Shown piece by piece: positions 11,370 to 21,332 of a DNA stretch of 64,000 bases; within the stretch, counting starts at the first letter, position 1, and each line of letters opens with the position of its first letter. The DNA is from Anaerocolumna sp. AGMB13025 (GTDB lineage: Bacteria; Bacillota; Clostridia; Lachnospirales; Lachnospiraceae). The notes under the pieces were generated by a model that saw only the letters and a program-made list of their open reading frames with translations, ran no database searches and was not told where the DNA came from. A program made the translations under genes and the position numbers. Location of the stretch: the NCBI RefSeq assembly GCF_029689925.1, contig NZ_CP121445.1:3022501-3086500 (forward strand), in the 5' to 3' direction.

Positions 11370-14300
11370 TCAATCTAAATTCTTAACAGCCGTAGCCAAC
11401 ATAAGCTTAATCCGATTCAACTGATTAACTTCACTTGCGCCGGGATCGTAATCCACCGCAACAATATTAGAACCCGGATACCGTAATCGTAATTCCTTAA
11501 TAACCCCTTTCCCAACGATATGATTAGGCAGACATGCAAATGGCTGAGTGCAGACAATATTCTCAACACCGGAATGAATCAGTTCCACCATTTCTCCGGT
11601 TAAGAACCAGCCTTCACCGGTCTGATTACCAACGGATACGATAGGAGAGGCATATTCAGCAAGTTTCTTAACATGTACAGGAGGTGTAAAACGGTTACTT
11701 TTTTCCAGAGCAATCCGTGCTTCCTTTCTGCAGTATTCAACGACCTGAATTAATAGATTACCGATTCTTGCAGAGGATTTTTTAAATCCTAAATATTCCG
11801 ACTTAAAATTGGAATTATAGAAGGAATACATAAAGAAATCAATTAAATCAGGTACAACAGCTTCTGCGCCTTCCGCTTCTAGTAATTCGACCAGATAATT
11901 ATTTGCTGCCGGTAGGAATTTAACCAGGATTTCACCAACTACACCAACTCTTGGTTTCTTGATATCTTTAAGTGGGAGAGTGTCAAATTCTTTAATAATA
12001 TTGCGTAAATTGCGTTTGAATTCGCCCCATTTACCATTAGCAACAGAAGTCTTACATATTTCATTCCACTTCTTATAAAGGGCATTAGCAGAACCAGGTT
12101 CTGCTTCATAAGGTCTGGTTCGGTAAAGGACCCGCATAAATACATCTCCGTATACCAAAGCCTGAACCGCACTGATTAATAATTTTGGAGTATATTTCAT
12201 GCCGGGGTTTTTCTCAAGACCAGTTACACTTAAGGAAACCACAGGAATCTGTGACATACCCGCTTTTTCCAAAGCCCTGCGGATAAAATTAATATAATTG
12301 GTTGCACGGCAGCCGCCGCCGGTCTGGGTTATCATAACTGCAACCTTATTCAAGTCATATTTGCCGGATAATAAGGCATCCATAATCTGTCCAACCACCA
12401 TAAGAGAGGGGTAACAGGCATCATTATTAACATACTTTAGACCTACATCAACGGCTGAGTGATTGTCGTTATCCAGAATATCTACATTATAACCGTGAGC
12501 CTTTAACGCAGGCTGTAAGAGCTCAAAATGGATTGGCGACATCTGTGGGCATAAAAGAGTATACTCCTTGCGCATTTCTTCCGTAAAAATAACCCGGTGG
12601 AAGGCATTGTTCACTATTTTTGTTTTAACCACATGCTTGTGTTCCCTGTCTTTAATAGCGGATAAAAGGGAGCGGACACGGATTCTTGCAGCTCCTAAAT
12701 TATTGACCTCGTCAATCTTTAAAACGGTATAAATTTTACCAGACTTTGACAGGATATCATTCACCATATCGGTGGTAACTGCATCGAGACCGCAGCCAAA
12801 GGAATTTAACTGGATTAATTCCAGATTCGGCATAGTCTTAACATAGGAAGCGGCAGCGTATAATCTGGAGTGATACATCCACTGATCAACAACTACAAGA
12901 GGACGGTCAATTTTACCTAAATGGGAGATACTATCCTCAGTTAATACAGCAGCACCATAAGAGTTTATTAATTCAGGGATGCCGTGGTTGATTTCCGGAT
13001 CTACATGGTATGGGCGTCCCGCAAGAACAATGCCTTTTCTTCCGGTTTCCTTTAAATAAGCAATGGTTTCTTCCCCTTTTTTGCATATGTCGTTTCTTTC
13101 AGCTTCTTGTTCAAGCCATGCCTTATGTACGGCAGCTTTTACTTCCGTATCGGAGGTGTCGGTCAAACCCTTCATAATATCTACCAGACGTTTGCTGATG
13201 ATTTCCTCATTTTCAAAGGAAAGAAAAGGGTTTTGGTAGTTAATATGACCATTACGCAGCTCCTCCACATTATTCTTAATGTTTTCGCTGTATGAAGCTA
13301 CGATAGGACAGTTATAGTGATTGTTAGCTCCTTCTACTTCCTTTCGTTCATAAGGAACACTGGGGTAGAAGATAAAGTCTAGACCCTGTTTTATGAGCCA
13401 CATGATATGACCATGGGCTAATTTAGCAGGGTAACATTCCGATTCACTGGGAATGGATTCAATGCCAAGTTCGTAAATCTTACGGTTGGATTCCGGTGAT
13501 AAGACAACCTTGTAACCCATTTCCGTAAAGAAGGTAAACCAGAAGGGATAATTCTCATATTGATTTAAAACCCTTGGGATACCTACTTTTCCTCTAAAGG
13601 CTTTATCATCCTCTAAAGGCTCATAGGAGAAGAGTCGTTTTAGTTTATATTCAAACAGGTTCGGAATATTATCTTTATTCTTTTCTTTTCCAAGACCTCG
13701 TTCACAACGGTTTCCGGTAATAAACTGCCTACCGCCGGAGAAACGGTTAATGGTGAGCTGACAATTATTGGTACAGCCTTTGCAGCGAGCCATAGAAGCC
13801 TCGATTTTTAATGCGATGATTTGATCTATGGAGAGCATGGTAGTTTCTTCACCTTCGTAATGTTCCCTGGCGATTAGTGCTGCTCCAAAAGCACCCATAA
13901 TACCTGCAATATCCGGTCTGACTACATGACAGCCTGCAAGAAGCTCAAAACTTCTTAAGACAGCTTCATTATAAAAGGTTCCACCTTGTACCACGATATT
14001 TTCCCCCAAATCCTTAGGGTCTGTGATTTTGATAACTTTATAGATTGCATTCTTAATAACGGAATAAGCCAAACCTGCGGAGATATCAGCAACGCTTGCT
14101 CCTTCTTTCTGAGCTTGTTTTACTTTGGAATTCATAAAGACTGTACATCTGGAACCTAAGTCAATAGGATTCTTTGCATACAGGGCAACCTTAGCAAAAT
14201 CAGCTACTTCATAATTTAAGGACTTTGCAAATGTTTCGATAAAAGATCCGCATCCGGAGGAGCAGGCCTCGTTTAACTGTACGCTGTCTACAGAATTGTT

Positions 14301-15611
14301 CTTTATTTTAATGCATTTCATATCCTGACCGCCAATATCTAAAATACAGTCAACTTTAGGTTCAAAGAAAGCAGCAGCGTAATAATGTGCCACAGTTTCA
14401 ACTTCTCCTTCATCTAACATTAAGGCAGCTTTTACTAGGGCTTCGCCGTAACCGGTGGAGCAGGAGCGGACGATGCGTGCACTGTCTGGCATAATTGAAT
14501 AGATTTCTTTGATAGCTTTGATGGCAGTCTTTAAGGGGCTGCCATTATTATTGCTGTAAAAAGAGTACAAAAGGGTACCGTCTGCACCGACTACTGCCAC
14601 CTTAGTGGTGGTAGAACCTGCATCGATTCCAAGGAAGCAATCTCCTTCATATGTACTTAAGTCACCCTTTTTAACGGAATGTAAGGAATGTCTGGTCTTA
14701 AATGTATTATATTCGGTTTCATCTGCAAAAAGCGGAGTCATACGGCTTACTTCAAACTCCATTTTTATTCCGGAGGTAAGTTTTTTATTTAATTCATCAA
14801 AAGAGGTTACTGTATCGTAGTTAGAGTTCATAGCAGCACCAATGGCTGCAAACAGATGGGAGTGGGAGGGTGCAATAATTTGCTCTCCGGTTAACTTAAG
14901 GGTTCGGATGAAAGCCTCCTTAAGCTCAGTCAAAAAGTGAAGGGGACCACCTAAAAATGCAACATTGCCTCTAATTGGTTTACCGCAGGCCAGACCGCTT
15001 ATGGTCTGATTAACAACTGCCTGAAAGATGGAAGCGGCCAGGTCGGGCTTAGTAGCACCTTCATTAATCAGGGGTTGTATATCGGATTTGGCAAATACCC
15101 CACATCTGGCGGCAATGGGATAAATAGCCTTATATTCTTTGGCATATTCATTTAATCCTGAGGCATCTGTCTTTAATAAAGTAGCCATCTGATCAATAAA
15201 GGAACCGGTTCCGCCGGCACAGATACCATTCATACGCTGGTCAATCCCATTTGTAAAATATATTATCTTGGCATCTTCACCGCCAAGTTCTATGGCTACG
15301 TCGGTTTGAGGTGCATAATCCTGCAGCGAAGTAGAGACTGCAACAACTTCCTGAACAAAGGGAATCCCTAAGTGTTTTGATATGGTAAGCCCCCCGGAAC
15401 CGGTAATCATAGGAGAAAGTTCTAAATCTCCCAGCTTTTCATGGGCATTTATCATAAGCTTAGCCAGAGTTTCCTGAATATTGGCGTAGTGACGCTCATA
15501 TTCGGAGTATAGGATTTCATTGTTTGGACCAAGCACGGCAATTTTTACTGTAGTAGAGCCTATATCAATTCCTAAAGTAATAGTTTTGTTATCTATCATA
15601 ATATTCGCCAA
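11370..15611 (-). CDS. 2-hydroxyacyl-CoA dehydratase activase-type protein, two ATPase domains
   Basis: A 1413-residue cytosolic protein of the BadF/BadG/HgdC family. These activases use ATP and a 4Fe-4S cluster to push an electron into radical dehydratases or reductases. Two ASKHA ATPase domains are present: residues 12-265 ([11 protein letters not shown]131, C170) and 328-585 ([11 protein letters not shown]450, C489), so both keep the cluster cysteines. A cysteine-rich stretch follows (C610, C613, C617, C636), then a long DUF2229/HgdB-like region. The start is taken as TTG, 10 bases after AGGAGG; an ATG 12 bases further in would be too far from it. Such giant fusions are common in clostridia and their substrate is generally unknown. 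No dehydratase gene is nearby. Confidence 0.88.
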   Translation of the reverse strand: MANIMIDNKTITLGIDIGSTTVKIAVLGPNNEILYSEYERHYANIQETLAKLMINAHEKLGDLELSPMITGSGGLTISKHLGIPFVQEVVAVSTSLQDYAPQTDVAIELGGEDAKIIYFTNGIDQRMNGICAGGTGSFIDQMATLLKTDASGLNEYAKEYKAIYPIAARCGVFAKSDIQPLINEGATKPDLAASIFQAVVNQTISGLACGKPIRGNVAFLGGPLHFLTELKEAFIRTLKLTGEQIIAPSHSHLFAAIGAAMNSNYDTVTSFDELNKKLTSGIKMEFEVSRMTPLFADETEYNTFKTRHSLHSVKKGDLSTYEGDCFLGIDAGSTTTKVAVVGADGTLLYSFYSNNNGSPLKTAIKAIKEIYSIMPDSARIVRSCSTGYGEALVKAALMLDEGEVETVAHYYAAAFFEPKVDCILDIGGQDMKCIKIKNNSVDSVQLNEACSSGCGSFIETFAKSLNYEVADFAKVALYAKNPIDLGSRCTVFMNSKVKQAQKEGASVADISAGLAYSVIKNAIYKVIKITDPKDLGENIVVQGGTFYNEAVLRSFELLAGCHVVRPDIAGIMGAFGAALIAREHYEGEETTMLSIDQIIALKIEASMARCKGCTNNCQLTINRFSGGRQFITGNRCERGLGKEKNKDNIPNLFEYKLKRLFSYEPLEDDKAFRGKVGIPRVLNQYENYPFWFTFFTEMGYKVVLSPESNRKIYELGIESIPSESECYPAKLAHGHIMWLIKQGLDFIFYPSVPYERKEVEGANNHYNCPIVASYSENIKNNVEELRNGHINYQNPFLSFENEEIISKRLVDIMKGLTDTSDTEVKAAVHKAWLEQEAERNDICKKGEETIAYLKETGRKGIVLAGRPYHVDPEINHGIPELINSYGAAVLTEDSISHLGKIDRPLVVVDQWMYHSRLYAAASYVKTMPNLELIQLNSFGCGLDAVTTDMVNDILSKSGKIYTVLKIDEVNNLGAARIRVRSLLSAIKDREHKHVVKTKIVNNAFHRVIFTEEMRKEYTLLCPQMSPIHFELLQPALKAHGYNVDILDNDNHSAVDVGLKYVNNDACYPSLMVVGQIMDALLSGKYDLNKVAVMITQTGGGCRATNYINFIRRALEKAGMSQIPVVSLSVTGLEKNPGMKYTPKLLISAVQALVYGDVFMRVLYRTRPYEAEPGSANALYKKWNEICKTSVANGKWGEFKRNLRNIIKEFDTLPLKDIKKPRVGVVGEILVKFLPAANNYLVELLEAEGAEAVVPDLIDFFMYSFYNSNFKSEYLGFKKSSARIGNLLIQVVEYCRKEARIALEKSNRFTPPVHVKKLAEYASPIVSVGNQTGEGWFLTGEMVELIHSGVENIVCTQPFACLPNHIVGKGVIKELRLRYPGSNIVAVDYDPGASEVNQLNRIKLMLATAVKNLD

Positions 15612-16131
15612 TAACGGCTTACCTCCTTACTATATTTAAATCTGATTTTAGAAAACCTGGATAATCAGATAAGATGAAAATATCATTTGATATATAAAAC
15701 GGTTATAATATTCTTATAATCTTTTGTGAAAGATTTACATGTAATATTAAAATCGATATCATGTAGTATTATACGACACATGTCAAGTAAGTTCAACAAA
15801 AAAGAATTCTGAAACAAAATCTAAAGAAGTTATAATCAAAAAGCATTCCAGTAAATAGAAAACCGGTACTTCCTTTTAATATATGCAGTAAATGCAATTT
15901 TGTGGACAATAAATAAGAGTCTGACTTATAAGCCTCTGGTTTTTATGTAATGCCAGGGCGGTGACAAACTATCTGGTATGTCATGAGCATCCTCTGGTGG
16001 TTTTACCGAATTGGTCAAACTTACCTATTCGATAAAAGATAGGAACCTATCTTGCATTACTTGAATATATTGTTATAAATTTATAATCGGGAAGTTGTCA
16101 GGACTTATCCCTATTAAGAAGGCCGGGTTAA
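15612..16131. other. Divergent intergenic region with unassigned hairpins
   Basis: A 520-bp gap between the activase and the LysM gene. It is AT-rich up to about 15900. From 15935 to 16060 it is more structured: CCTCTGG with CCAGGG, TGACA with TGTCA and GATAGG with CCTATC can each pair. I could not match it to a known riboswitch. Probable promoters for the LysM gene lie at 16052-16087 (TTGCAT-16-TATAAA, overlapped by a TTGAAT...TATAAT pair). Confidence 0.45.
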
Positions 16132-16473
16132 ATGAATTATAGTGAATTTTCTTGTATGATTTACAATATTAAGCAGGGAGATACTCTTTATAATATCAGC
16201 AGGACGTATAATGTACCGATCGCTCTGATTTTGAGAGCAAATCCATATGTGGATATATATAATCTGCAGGTTGGAGATGAACTCTGTATCCCTGTAATGA
16301 ATCCATCCGCATGGAATAATGCAGTCACTTACGTAATTCAGGATGAAGCTGCTCTGCAGGCAGTTCTTGATCAATATGGTATTGATTTAGAGGATGTCTT
16401 AGAATTTAACAACTTAAACGGTGTGCCTCTGACACCTGGCATGACGATCCAGATACCGGTTTATGATATGTAA
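16132..16473 (+). CDS. Small LysM-domain protein
   Basis: A 113-residue protein with one clear LysM fold at about residues 11-54 (YNIKQGDTLYNISRTYNVP through VGDELCIP) and a degenerate second copy at about 65-110 ending in PGMTIQIPV. LysM binds N-acetylglucosamine chains of peptidoglycan. There is no signal peptide, no transmembrane segment and no catalytic domain. Small LysM-only proteins of this kind occur in spore-formers, some in the spore coat or cortex, but that role is inference. An AAGAAGG site lies 8 bases before the ATG. A terminator follows. Confidence 0.8.
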   Translation: MNYSEFSCMIYNIKQGDTLYNISRTYNVPIALILRANPYVDIYNLQVGDELCIPVMNPSAWNNAVTYVIQDEAALQAVLDQYGIDLEDVLEFNNLNGVPLTPGMTIQIPVYDM

Positions 16474-16541
16474 CGGTATGGAACATGACTTACTCTATTG
16501 CATCAAATATCAGAGAACAAAACAAAATAAACCGGTGATAT

Positions 16542-16583
16542 AAGGGGAGATAAGTCAGAAGAATAAGACTTACTCCTTTTTAT
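16542..16583 (+). terminator. Terminator after the LysM gene
   Basis: A stem of about 12 bp with one bulge (16543-16556 with 16567-16577) ends in a T run. Confidence 0.6.
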
Positions 16584-16757
16584 GTTGCTATTTAGTAAAC
16601 TTTTCCCATATAACGGAAATAATTTTTATTAAAAATACCAATCCTAATATAAGTTCCTATCGCATCACATTTCGAATAATTATTAGGATAGCATCTCAGA
16701 TAGACTTAGGTATAACATAATATTTAATTATCTTAATTATATTAATATGTTTTTTAT

Positions 16758-16786
16758 TTGACAAAGATAAGCCTAGAACATATAAT
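16758..16786 (+). promoter_or_regulatory. Consensus promoter of the corA transcript
   Basis: A perfect TTGACA and a perfect TATAAT with a 17-bp spacer. The transcript would begin near 16793, leaving an untranslated leader of about 180 nt before corA. Confidence 0.8.
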
Positions 16787-16847
16787 TAAGACGATACTAA
16801 AATCAAACAGATATACGAATTAATTCAAGTGAAAGGAAGTGAACCGA

Positions 16848-16922
16848 ATGGAAGCGGGGCCCAGTTGTAACGATCGACGGTGCTATTACAAAATAAATTA
16901 CTGCAGCAGGCAGTTCAGATAG
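16848..16922 (+). CDS. Possible 24-residue leader peptide upstream of corA
   Basis: A short ORF with an ATG and an AAAGGA site 10 bases before it, inside the corA leader. The product (MEAGPSCNDRRC followed by a Tyr-, Cys- and Arg-rich end) is unlike any peptide I know. Its stop codon lies immediately before the hairpin that covers the corA ribosome binding site, and its codons include one arm of a competing pairing. A role in translation-coupled control of corA is inference, by analogy with the corL leader ORF of Salmonella corA. Confidence 0.45.
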   Translation: MEAGPSCNDRRCYYKINYCSRQFR

Positions 16923-16932
16923 AATAGAAATA

Positions 16933-16966
16933 TTCTTTCTACTGCCATGCCCGGCAGTAGAAGGAG
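16933..16966 (+). promoter_or_regulatory. Hairpin sequestering the corA ribosome binding site
   Basis: An 8-bp core stem (16939-16946 with 16953-16960) can extend so that the AAGGAG site at 16961-16966 pairs with 16933-16938. The same ACTGCC arm (16941-16946) can instead pair with GGCAGT at 16909-16914 inside the leader ORF. AGAATA (16921-16926) can pair with TATTCT (16931-16936). These pairings are mutually exclusive, as expected for a switch. Confidence 0.55.
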
Positions 16967-16972
16967 TGGAAC

Positions 16973-17908
16973 ATGATTGAAATTTTAAAGACTTACGAGG
17001 ATGGAATCCGTCAAATTAATGAAATTGAGCAGGGATGCTGGGTTGTTATGACCAATCCTTCTGCTACGGAACTTTTGGAGATATCAGAAACCTGTCATAT
17101 TGATATTGACCACTTAAGAGCACCTCTGGATGAAGAAGAAAGGTCCAGAATTGAAGTGGAAGATGAGTATACCTTAATACTTGTGGACATACCTACTATG
17201 GAAGAGAGGAATAATAAGGACAGGTACGTTACCATTCCTTTAGGCATAGTGGTTGCCAAGGAAGTAATTGTTACGATTTGCCTCGAGGAGACAAAAGTAT
17301 TAAAAAGCTTTATGGACGGAAGAGTAAGGGAATTTTTTACCTTTAAAAAGACCAGATTCATTTTGCAGATTCTTTATAAGAATGCTACTGTGTTTCTGCA
17401 ATACCTTAGAATTATTGACAGAAAAAGTGAAGAGATTGAACACAAACTTCATTTATCTACAAAAAACAGTGAATTAATTGACCTGCTGGAATTAGAAAAG
17501 AGTCTGGTATATTTTACTACTTCTTTACGGGCGAATGAAGTAGTACTTGAAAAGATGTTAAAAATAGAAAATATTAAGCAGTATCCGGAAGATACGGAAT
17601 TACTGGAAGATGTAATTATCGAAAATAAGCAGGCCATCGAAATGGCTAATATATACAGTGGAATTTTAAGCGGTATTATGGGTGCTTTTGCCTCGGTTAT
17701 ATCCAATAACCTGAATTTAGTAATGAAGTTTCTCGCAACTGTGACAATTGTAATGGCTATTCCGACCATGATTGCCAGCTTTTATGGAATGAATGTAAAG
17801 GGTATTCCGGGAAGCGGTAGTCCTTACGGATTTTATATTGTGACAGCCATAGCTTTTCTGATTACTTTTATAGTTGCTTTAATATTCAGAAAGAAAGATC
17901 TGTTTTGA
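16973..17908 (+). CDS. corA: CorA-family divalent metal transporter
   Basis: A 311-residue magnesium/divalent cation channel of the inner membrane. The N-terminal 240 residues form the cytosolic funnel domain. The C-terminus has two membrane helices, about 250-271 and 283-304. The signature G272-M273-N274 lies in the loop between them, inside YGMNV. The length is normal. The ATG follows an AAGGAG site that is predicted to be paired in a hairpin. A strong promoter and a long structured leader point to regulated expression, perhaps by metal level. Confidence 0.93.
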   Translation: MIEILKTYEDGIRQINEIEQGCWVVMTNPSATELLEISETCHIDIDHLRAPLDEEERSRIEVEDEYTLILVDIPTMEERNNKDRYVTIPLGIVVAKEVIVTICLEETKVLKSFMDGRVREFFTFKKTRFILQILYKNATVFLQYLRIIDRKSEEIEHKLHLSTKNSELIDLLELEKSLVYFTTSLRANEVVLEKMLKIENIKQYPEDTELLEDVIIENKQAIEMANIYSGILSGIMGAFASVISNNLNLVMKFLATVTIVMAIPTMIASFYGMNVKGIPGSGSPYGFYIVTAIAFLITFIVALIFRKKDLF

Positions 17909-17952
17909 TATAAGCTAAAGATTTTGAATAAAGAAAGAAGTGGTAAACCTTA

Positions 17953-18828
17953 ATGAACTTTATAAACAAACTGAATCGTAAATACGGAAGATACGCAATC
18001 CATAATTTAATGTTCTACATCATACTTTTGTATGCTGCCGGATTTTTTGTGAATATTATTAACCCCTATTTTTACAGGACCTACCTTTCCCTGGATATTG
18101 ACGCCATATTACATGGACAGTTGTGGAGATTAGTCACATTTATCATTCAGCCTACCAGCAGCAGTAATATTTTTTTCCTGGCAATCGAATTATACTTATA
18201 CTATATGATTGGTAATGCACTGGAGAATGCTTGGGGGGCTTTCCGGTTCAATATGTATTATTTATCCGGTTTACTCTTTAATATACTCTCAACGGTAATC
18301 ATATATTTATTTACCGGAGTAAGCCTGGATTTTGGGCTGCTTTATATTAACAGATCCATGTTTTTTGCATTTGCGGCACTTTATCCCAATGTCGAATTTT
18401 TGCTGTTCTTCATTCTTCCGGTTAAGGTAAAACATCTCGGTTATATATATGGAGCCTTTGTACTATATCAGATTTATTTGAGTTTTGCAAATCACCAATA
18501 TTTTGTCGGAGTTGCAATCGCAGTTGCCTTAGGTAATTTCCTGATTTATTTTCTATCCACAAGAAATTATAAGCGGATATCACCCAATGAATTGAAACGG
18601 AAATCAAATTATAAACGTCAGGTAAATTCCGGAAGAAGCGGAAATGTTGTGGAGTTTCGTGGTAAAAAGACGGTAACCAGGCATAAATGTGCGGTTTGTG
18701 GACGTACGGAATTAGATGATGAAAATCTTGAGTTCCGTTTCTGTTCCAAATGTGACGGCAATTATGAGTATTGTATGGATCACTTATTTACCCATGAGCA
18801 TGTAAAAAATCCTGTGAGCCACCAATAA
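17953..18828 (+). CDS. Rhomboid-like membrane protein lacking catalytic residues, with C-terminal zinc-binding tail
   Basis: A 291-residue protein with about six membrane helices in residues 15-205, arranged like the rhomboid fold. Where active rhomboids have GxSG before a helix, this one has INRSMFFAF, and the later catalytic histidine of the last helix is not evident (VAIAVALGNFLIYFL). It therefore looks like a pseudo-protease. The soluble tail carries a compact metal-binding pattern: C246, C249, C264, C267, C274, H277, H281, H283, resembling a treble-clef or RING-like zinc site. It is followed at short distance by the ABC-2 permease pair, so a shared role is possible. Confidence 0.7.
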   Translation: MNFINKLNRKYGRYAIHNLMFYIILLYAAGFFVNIINPYFYRTYLSLDIDAILHGQLWRLVTFIIQPTSSSNIFFLAIELYLYYMIGNALENAWGAFRFNMYYLSGLLFNILSTVIIYLFTGVSLDFGLLYINRSMFFAFAALYPNVEFLLFFILPVKVKHLGYIYGAFVLYQIYLSFANHQYFVGVAIAVALGNFLIYFLSTRNYKRISPNELKRKSNYKRQVNSGRSGNVVEFRGKKTVTRHKCAVCGRTELDDENLEFRFCSKCDGNYEYCMDHLFTHEHVKNPVSHQ

Positions 18829-18886
18829 GAGCGTATCAGAATAAATTTAAAACAAAAGAACGAAGCGTGATAAGGAGAACGGTATC

Positions 18887-20089
18887 GTGCTTTATTTATT
18901 AAAAAAAGACCTCAAAGAAGTATTGGAAGATAAAAAAAGAATAGCCATTTTACTTGTAGTGCTTATTATTTTTATAATAAGCACTTCTTATAATGTCAGG
19001 GATCAGAAAGCTCTTTTGGTAAACCCGATAAAGTTTGGACTCTCAGATGAGGATCGTTCACCTTATTCTCAGATGCTGATTGAATATTTCAGAGAAAGTG
19101 AGAGTTTTTCTTCTTATGTACAAATCGTAGAAGGCAGCAGCGAAGAGTTGGAACATGCTTTTTATCAGGGGGAAATTGACTTATTCCTTCAGATACCAAA
19201 AGGTTTTACAGAAAACATGATGTATTTTGATCACCTTCCGGTTAAGGTTTTAATTAGTAAAAAAGACGTTACAAAAGCAGTTCTGCTCAAGAATATATTG
19301 GATAGTTATGAAAAATACATACGAGCTGTAGAAGTAAACTGCATGGCTTTATTTGATACCATGAAAAATGCTGGTATGGATAATGCTTTAATAAATAAGA
19401 AGAATATTGAGATATCCTATAATTTGATTTTTACTGCATTGGGTAAAGAAAAATTTTTCCGGTATCTGAAAGACAGTGATTATCCGGTGACATCGTTGTT
19501 TCAATATTATTATTTCGCTATTCTTTCCATATTTATCAGTTATATGGGATTATATGTAGGATTTTTATTAATGAAGGAAAAAAAGGCTGGTATCTTAAAA
19601 CGACTCTCATCAGTGGGAACACCGACCTTTATCATACTTTCAGAAAAAGTCCTGTTTGCCTCTGTCTTTGTATTTTCGGCTATATCTCTGATTTATATAC
19701 TTTCAGCTGTATACCAGGGGAATAGAATATCCTTTCTATATGAAGGAGTATTGCTGTCTGCTTGTTTATTCAGTATCTGTTTCTCCATCTTTTTAAGTGG
19801 TTTATTTTATCGGATACAAAGCTTTATGACAGCCGGTAATTTTATCGGGTTCCTGACTGCTGTAATCGGTGGCAGTATTATTCCGATTATGTATTTACCC
19901 AAGGCATTCACGTCGATGTCGGTATTGACTCCGAATTACTGGTTTGTCCGTACCCTTTTGTTGGTTCAAAAAGGGACCGATGAGGGACTGGCTCTTAAGT
20001 TTATACTTAGTATGGCTGGAGGGGCACTTATTTTTTTATTCCTTTCGATAAAACTCTATAACCGGGAGGAGGTATATTATGAAGAATAA
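18887..20089 (+). CDS. ABC-2 type transporter permease subunit
   Basis: A 400-residue permease of the ABC-2 (YhgE/ABC2_membrane_3-like) class. One helix at about 21-37 is followed by an extracytoplasmic region of about 170 residues, then five helices from about 205 to 395. This layout matches exporters or membrane-modifying transporters. The start is GTG, with TAAGGAG 9 bases before it. It overlaps the next permease gene by 11 bp, so the two are almost certainly translationally coupled. No ATP-binding subunit lies in the window. Confidence 0.8.
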   Translation: MLYLLKKDLKEVLEDKKRIAILLVVLIIFIISTSYNVRDQKALLVNPIKFGLSDEDRSPYSQMLIEYFRESESFSSYVQIVEGSSEELEHAFYQGEIDLFLQIPKGFTENMMYFDHLPVKVLISKKDVTKAVLLKNILDSYEKYIRAVEVNCMALFDTMKNAGMDNALINKKNIEISYNLIFTALGKEKFFRYLKDSDYPVTSLFQYYYFAILSIFISYMGLYVGFLLMKEKKAGILKRLSSVGTPTFIILSEKVLFASVFVFSAISLIYILSAVYQGNRISFLYEGVLLSACLFSICFSIFLSGLFYRIQSFMTAGNFIGFLTAVIGGSIIPIMYLPKAFTSMSVLTPNYWFVRTLLLVQKGTDEGLALKFILSMAGGALIFLFLSIKLYNREEVYYEE

Positions 20090-21314
20090 TCTCTTTCTAA
20101 TCAGACTGAAAACTATTTTTGACCATAAACTGACCTCTATCCTTATGGTGGTTTCCGTGATTTCCTTTCTTTTTGTTATCAACACCCTGTCCTTTCATGC
20201 GAAAGAGCGTAGCAGCGTGCCGGTTGGAATCGTTAATCTTGACACAAGTCAAAGTGCTGACGATGTGGTTGAAGCCATTAAAAAGGTACCGGCTTTTTAT
20301 GTATATGAAGGTAAAGAAAAGGAATTAAAGGATTTATTATATAAAGAAGAAATAAGGGCATATTTTATAATAAGGGAAGGTTATGAAAAATCCATCCGAA
20401 ACGGAAAAACCGATGAGTTGATTACTATGTATTATCTGGAAGGAGATGAATCCGCCAAAATACTGTCCGATCTCATTGCCGGTGAAATGTTGTATAAGAT
20501 ATGTCTGTATAAAGGGTATAATTTATATAAAGCGCTTCCTTTTGGTAGCAAAAGCCTTGGAGCTTCCGGTTCACTAAATAGAAAAGAGGAACTATCGGAA
20601 CAAGAGTACATGGAGTATGCAAATTCTTTGCTTACAAGCCCTGATTTTGATTTTGCCTTTGACATCAGGATGGTCGATAGCAGCAATCAGGATTCAGCCG
20701 GGAGCATAGGTAATTCTATACTCTATCTCCAGGCAGTCTGGGGAATTACCGCCATGTTACTTTCTTTTATGGCTATGTTACTGACAGCCGTTACCGTCTA
20801 TGAAAAGGAACAGGGAATTCGCCAAAGGGTAAAGATTACTCTGAACAAGCACTATTATATGGATGTAAACCACTTTACGGTTACCTTTTGCCTACTGAGT
20901 ATAATCACTCTTTTACTTAGCCTTGGTTTATTTTTTCAGGTACCGGGACTTGGTCTGGCAGGTGCATGCAAGATTTTCTTCCTGTCGGAGCTTTTTTTGG
21001 CCGTAATGATACTGTGGTTTCTTCTCCTGGGCAATTTAACGGTAAGGACGGTCAGGTATCAATTGCTGGGTGTTTTTTCGGTTTTAATTTTTGGTTTTTT
21101 AGGTTTTTTTAGTCTGGCAGCCGGATTTTTTGACAATAAGTTATTAAATATTTCGAAAATTATTCCAAATTGCTGGTTTATTAAAGAATTTACTGTTATA
21201 ATATTAAATACGAATTTGGAGAATATTCCATATATTTCTTATATCAAATTCATTATAACAGCTTGCGGATTGCTGGTTGTCAATGGATTTATCAGCAAAA
21301 GACAGTATAGATAG
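20079..21314 (+). CDS. ABC-2 type transporter permease subunit, second copy
   Basis: A 411-residue protein with the same topology as its neighbour: one N-terminal helix, a long outer loop of about 180 residues, then five C-terminal helices. The two probably form a heterodimeric membrane domain. Ribosome binding is provided by GGGAGG inside the end of the first gene. The outer loop contains SVPVGIVNLDTSQ, a signature often seen in ABC-2 permeases of this class. Without an adjacent ATPase the substrate cannot be guessed. Confidence 0.8.
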   Translation: MKNNLFLIRLKTIFDHKLTSILMVVSVISFLFVINTLSFHAKERSSVPVGIVNLDTSQSADDVVEAIKKVPAFYVYEGKEKELKDLLYKEEIRAYFIIREGYEKSIRNGKTDELITMYYLEGDESAKILSDLIAGEMLYKICLYKGYNLYKALPFGSKSLGASGSLNRKEELSEQEYMEYANSLLTSPDFDFAFDIRMVDSSNQDSAGSIGNSILYLQAVWGITAMLLSFMAMLLTAVTVYEKEQGIRQRVKITLNKHYYMDVNHFTVTFCLLSIITLLLSLGLFFQVPGLGLAGACKIFFLSELFLAVMILWFLLLGNLTVRTVRYQLLGVFSVLIFGFLGFFSLAAGFFDNKLLNISKIIPNCWFIKEFTVIILNTNLENIPYISYIKFIITACGLLVVNGFISKRQYR

Positions 21315-21332
21315 TTGGAGGAAAACGTTACT

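Noticed and set aside
15764..15793. CATGTAG...CATGTCA pair resembling the LytTR repeats
   Set aside because: The period is 19 bp, the second copy diverges after CATGT and no promoter follows at the 22-bp position.
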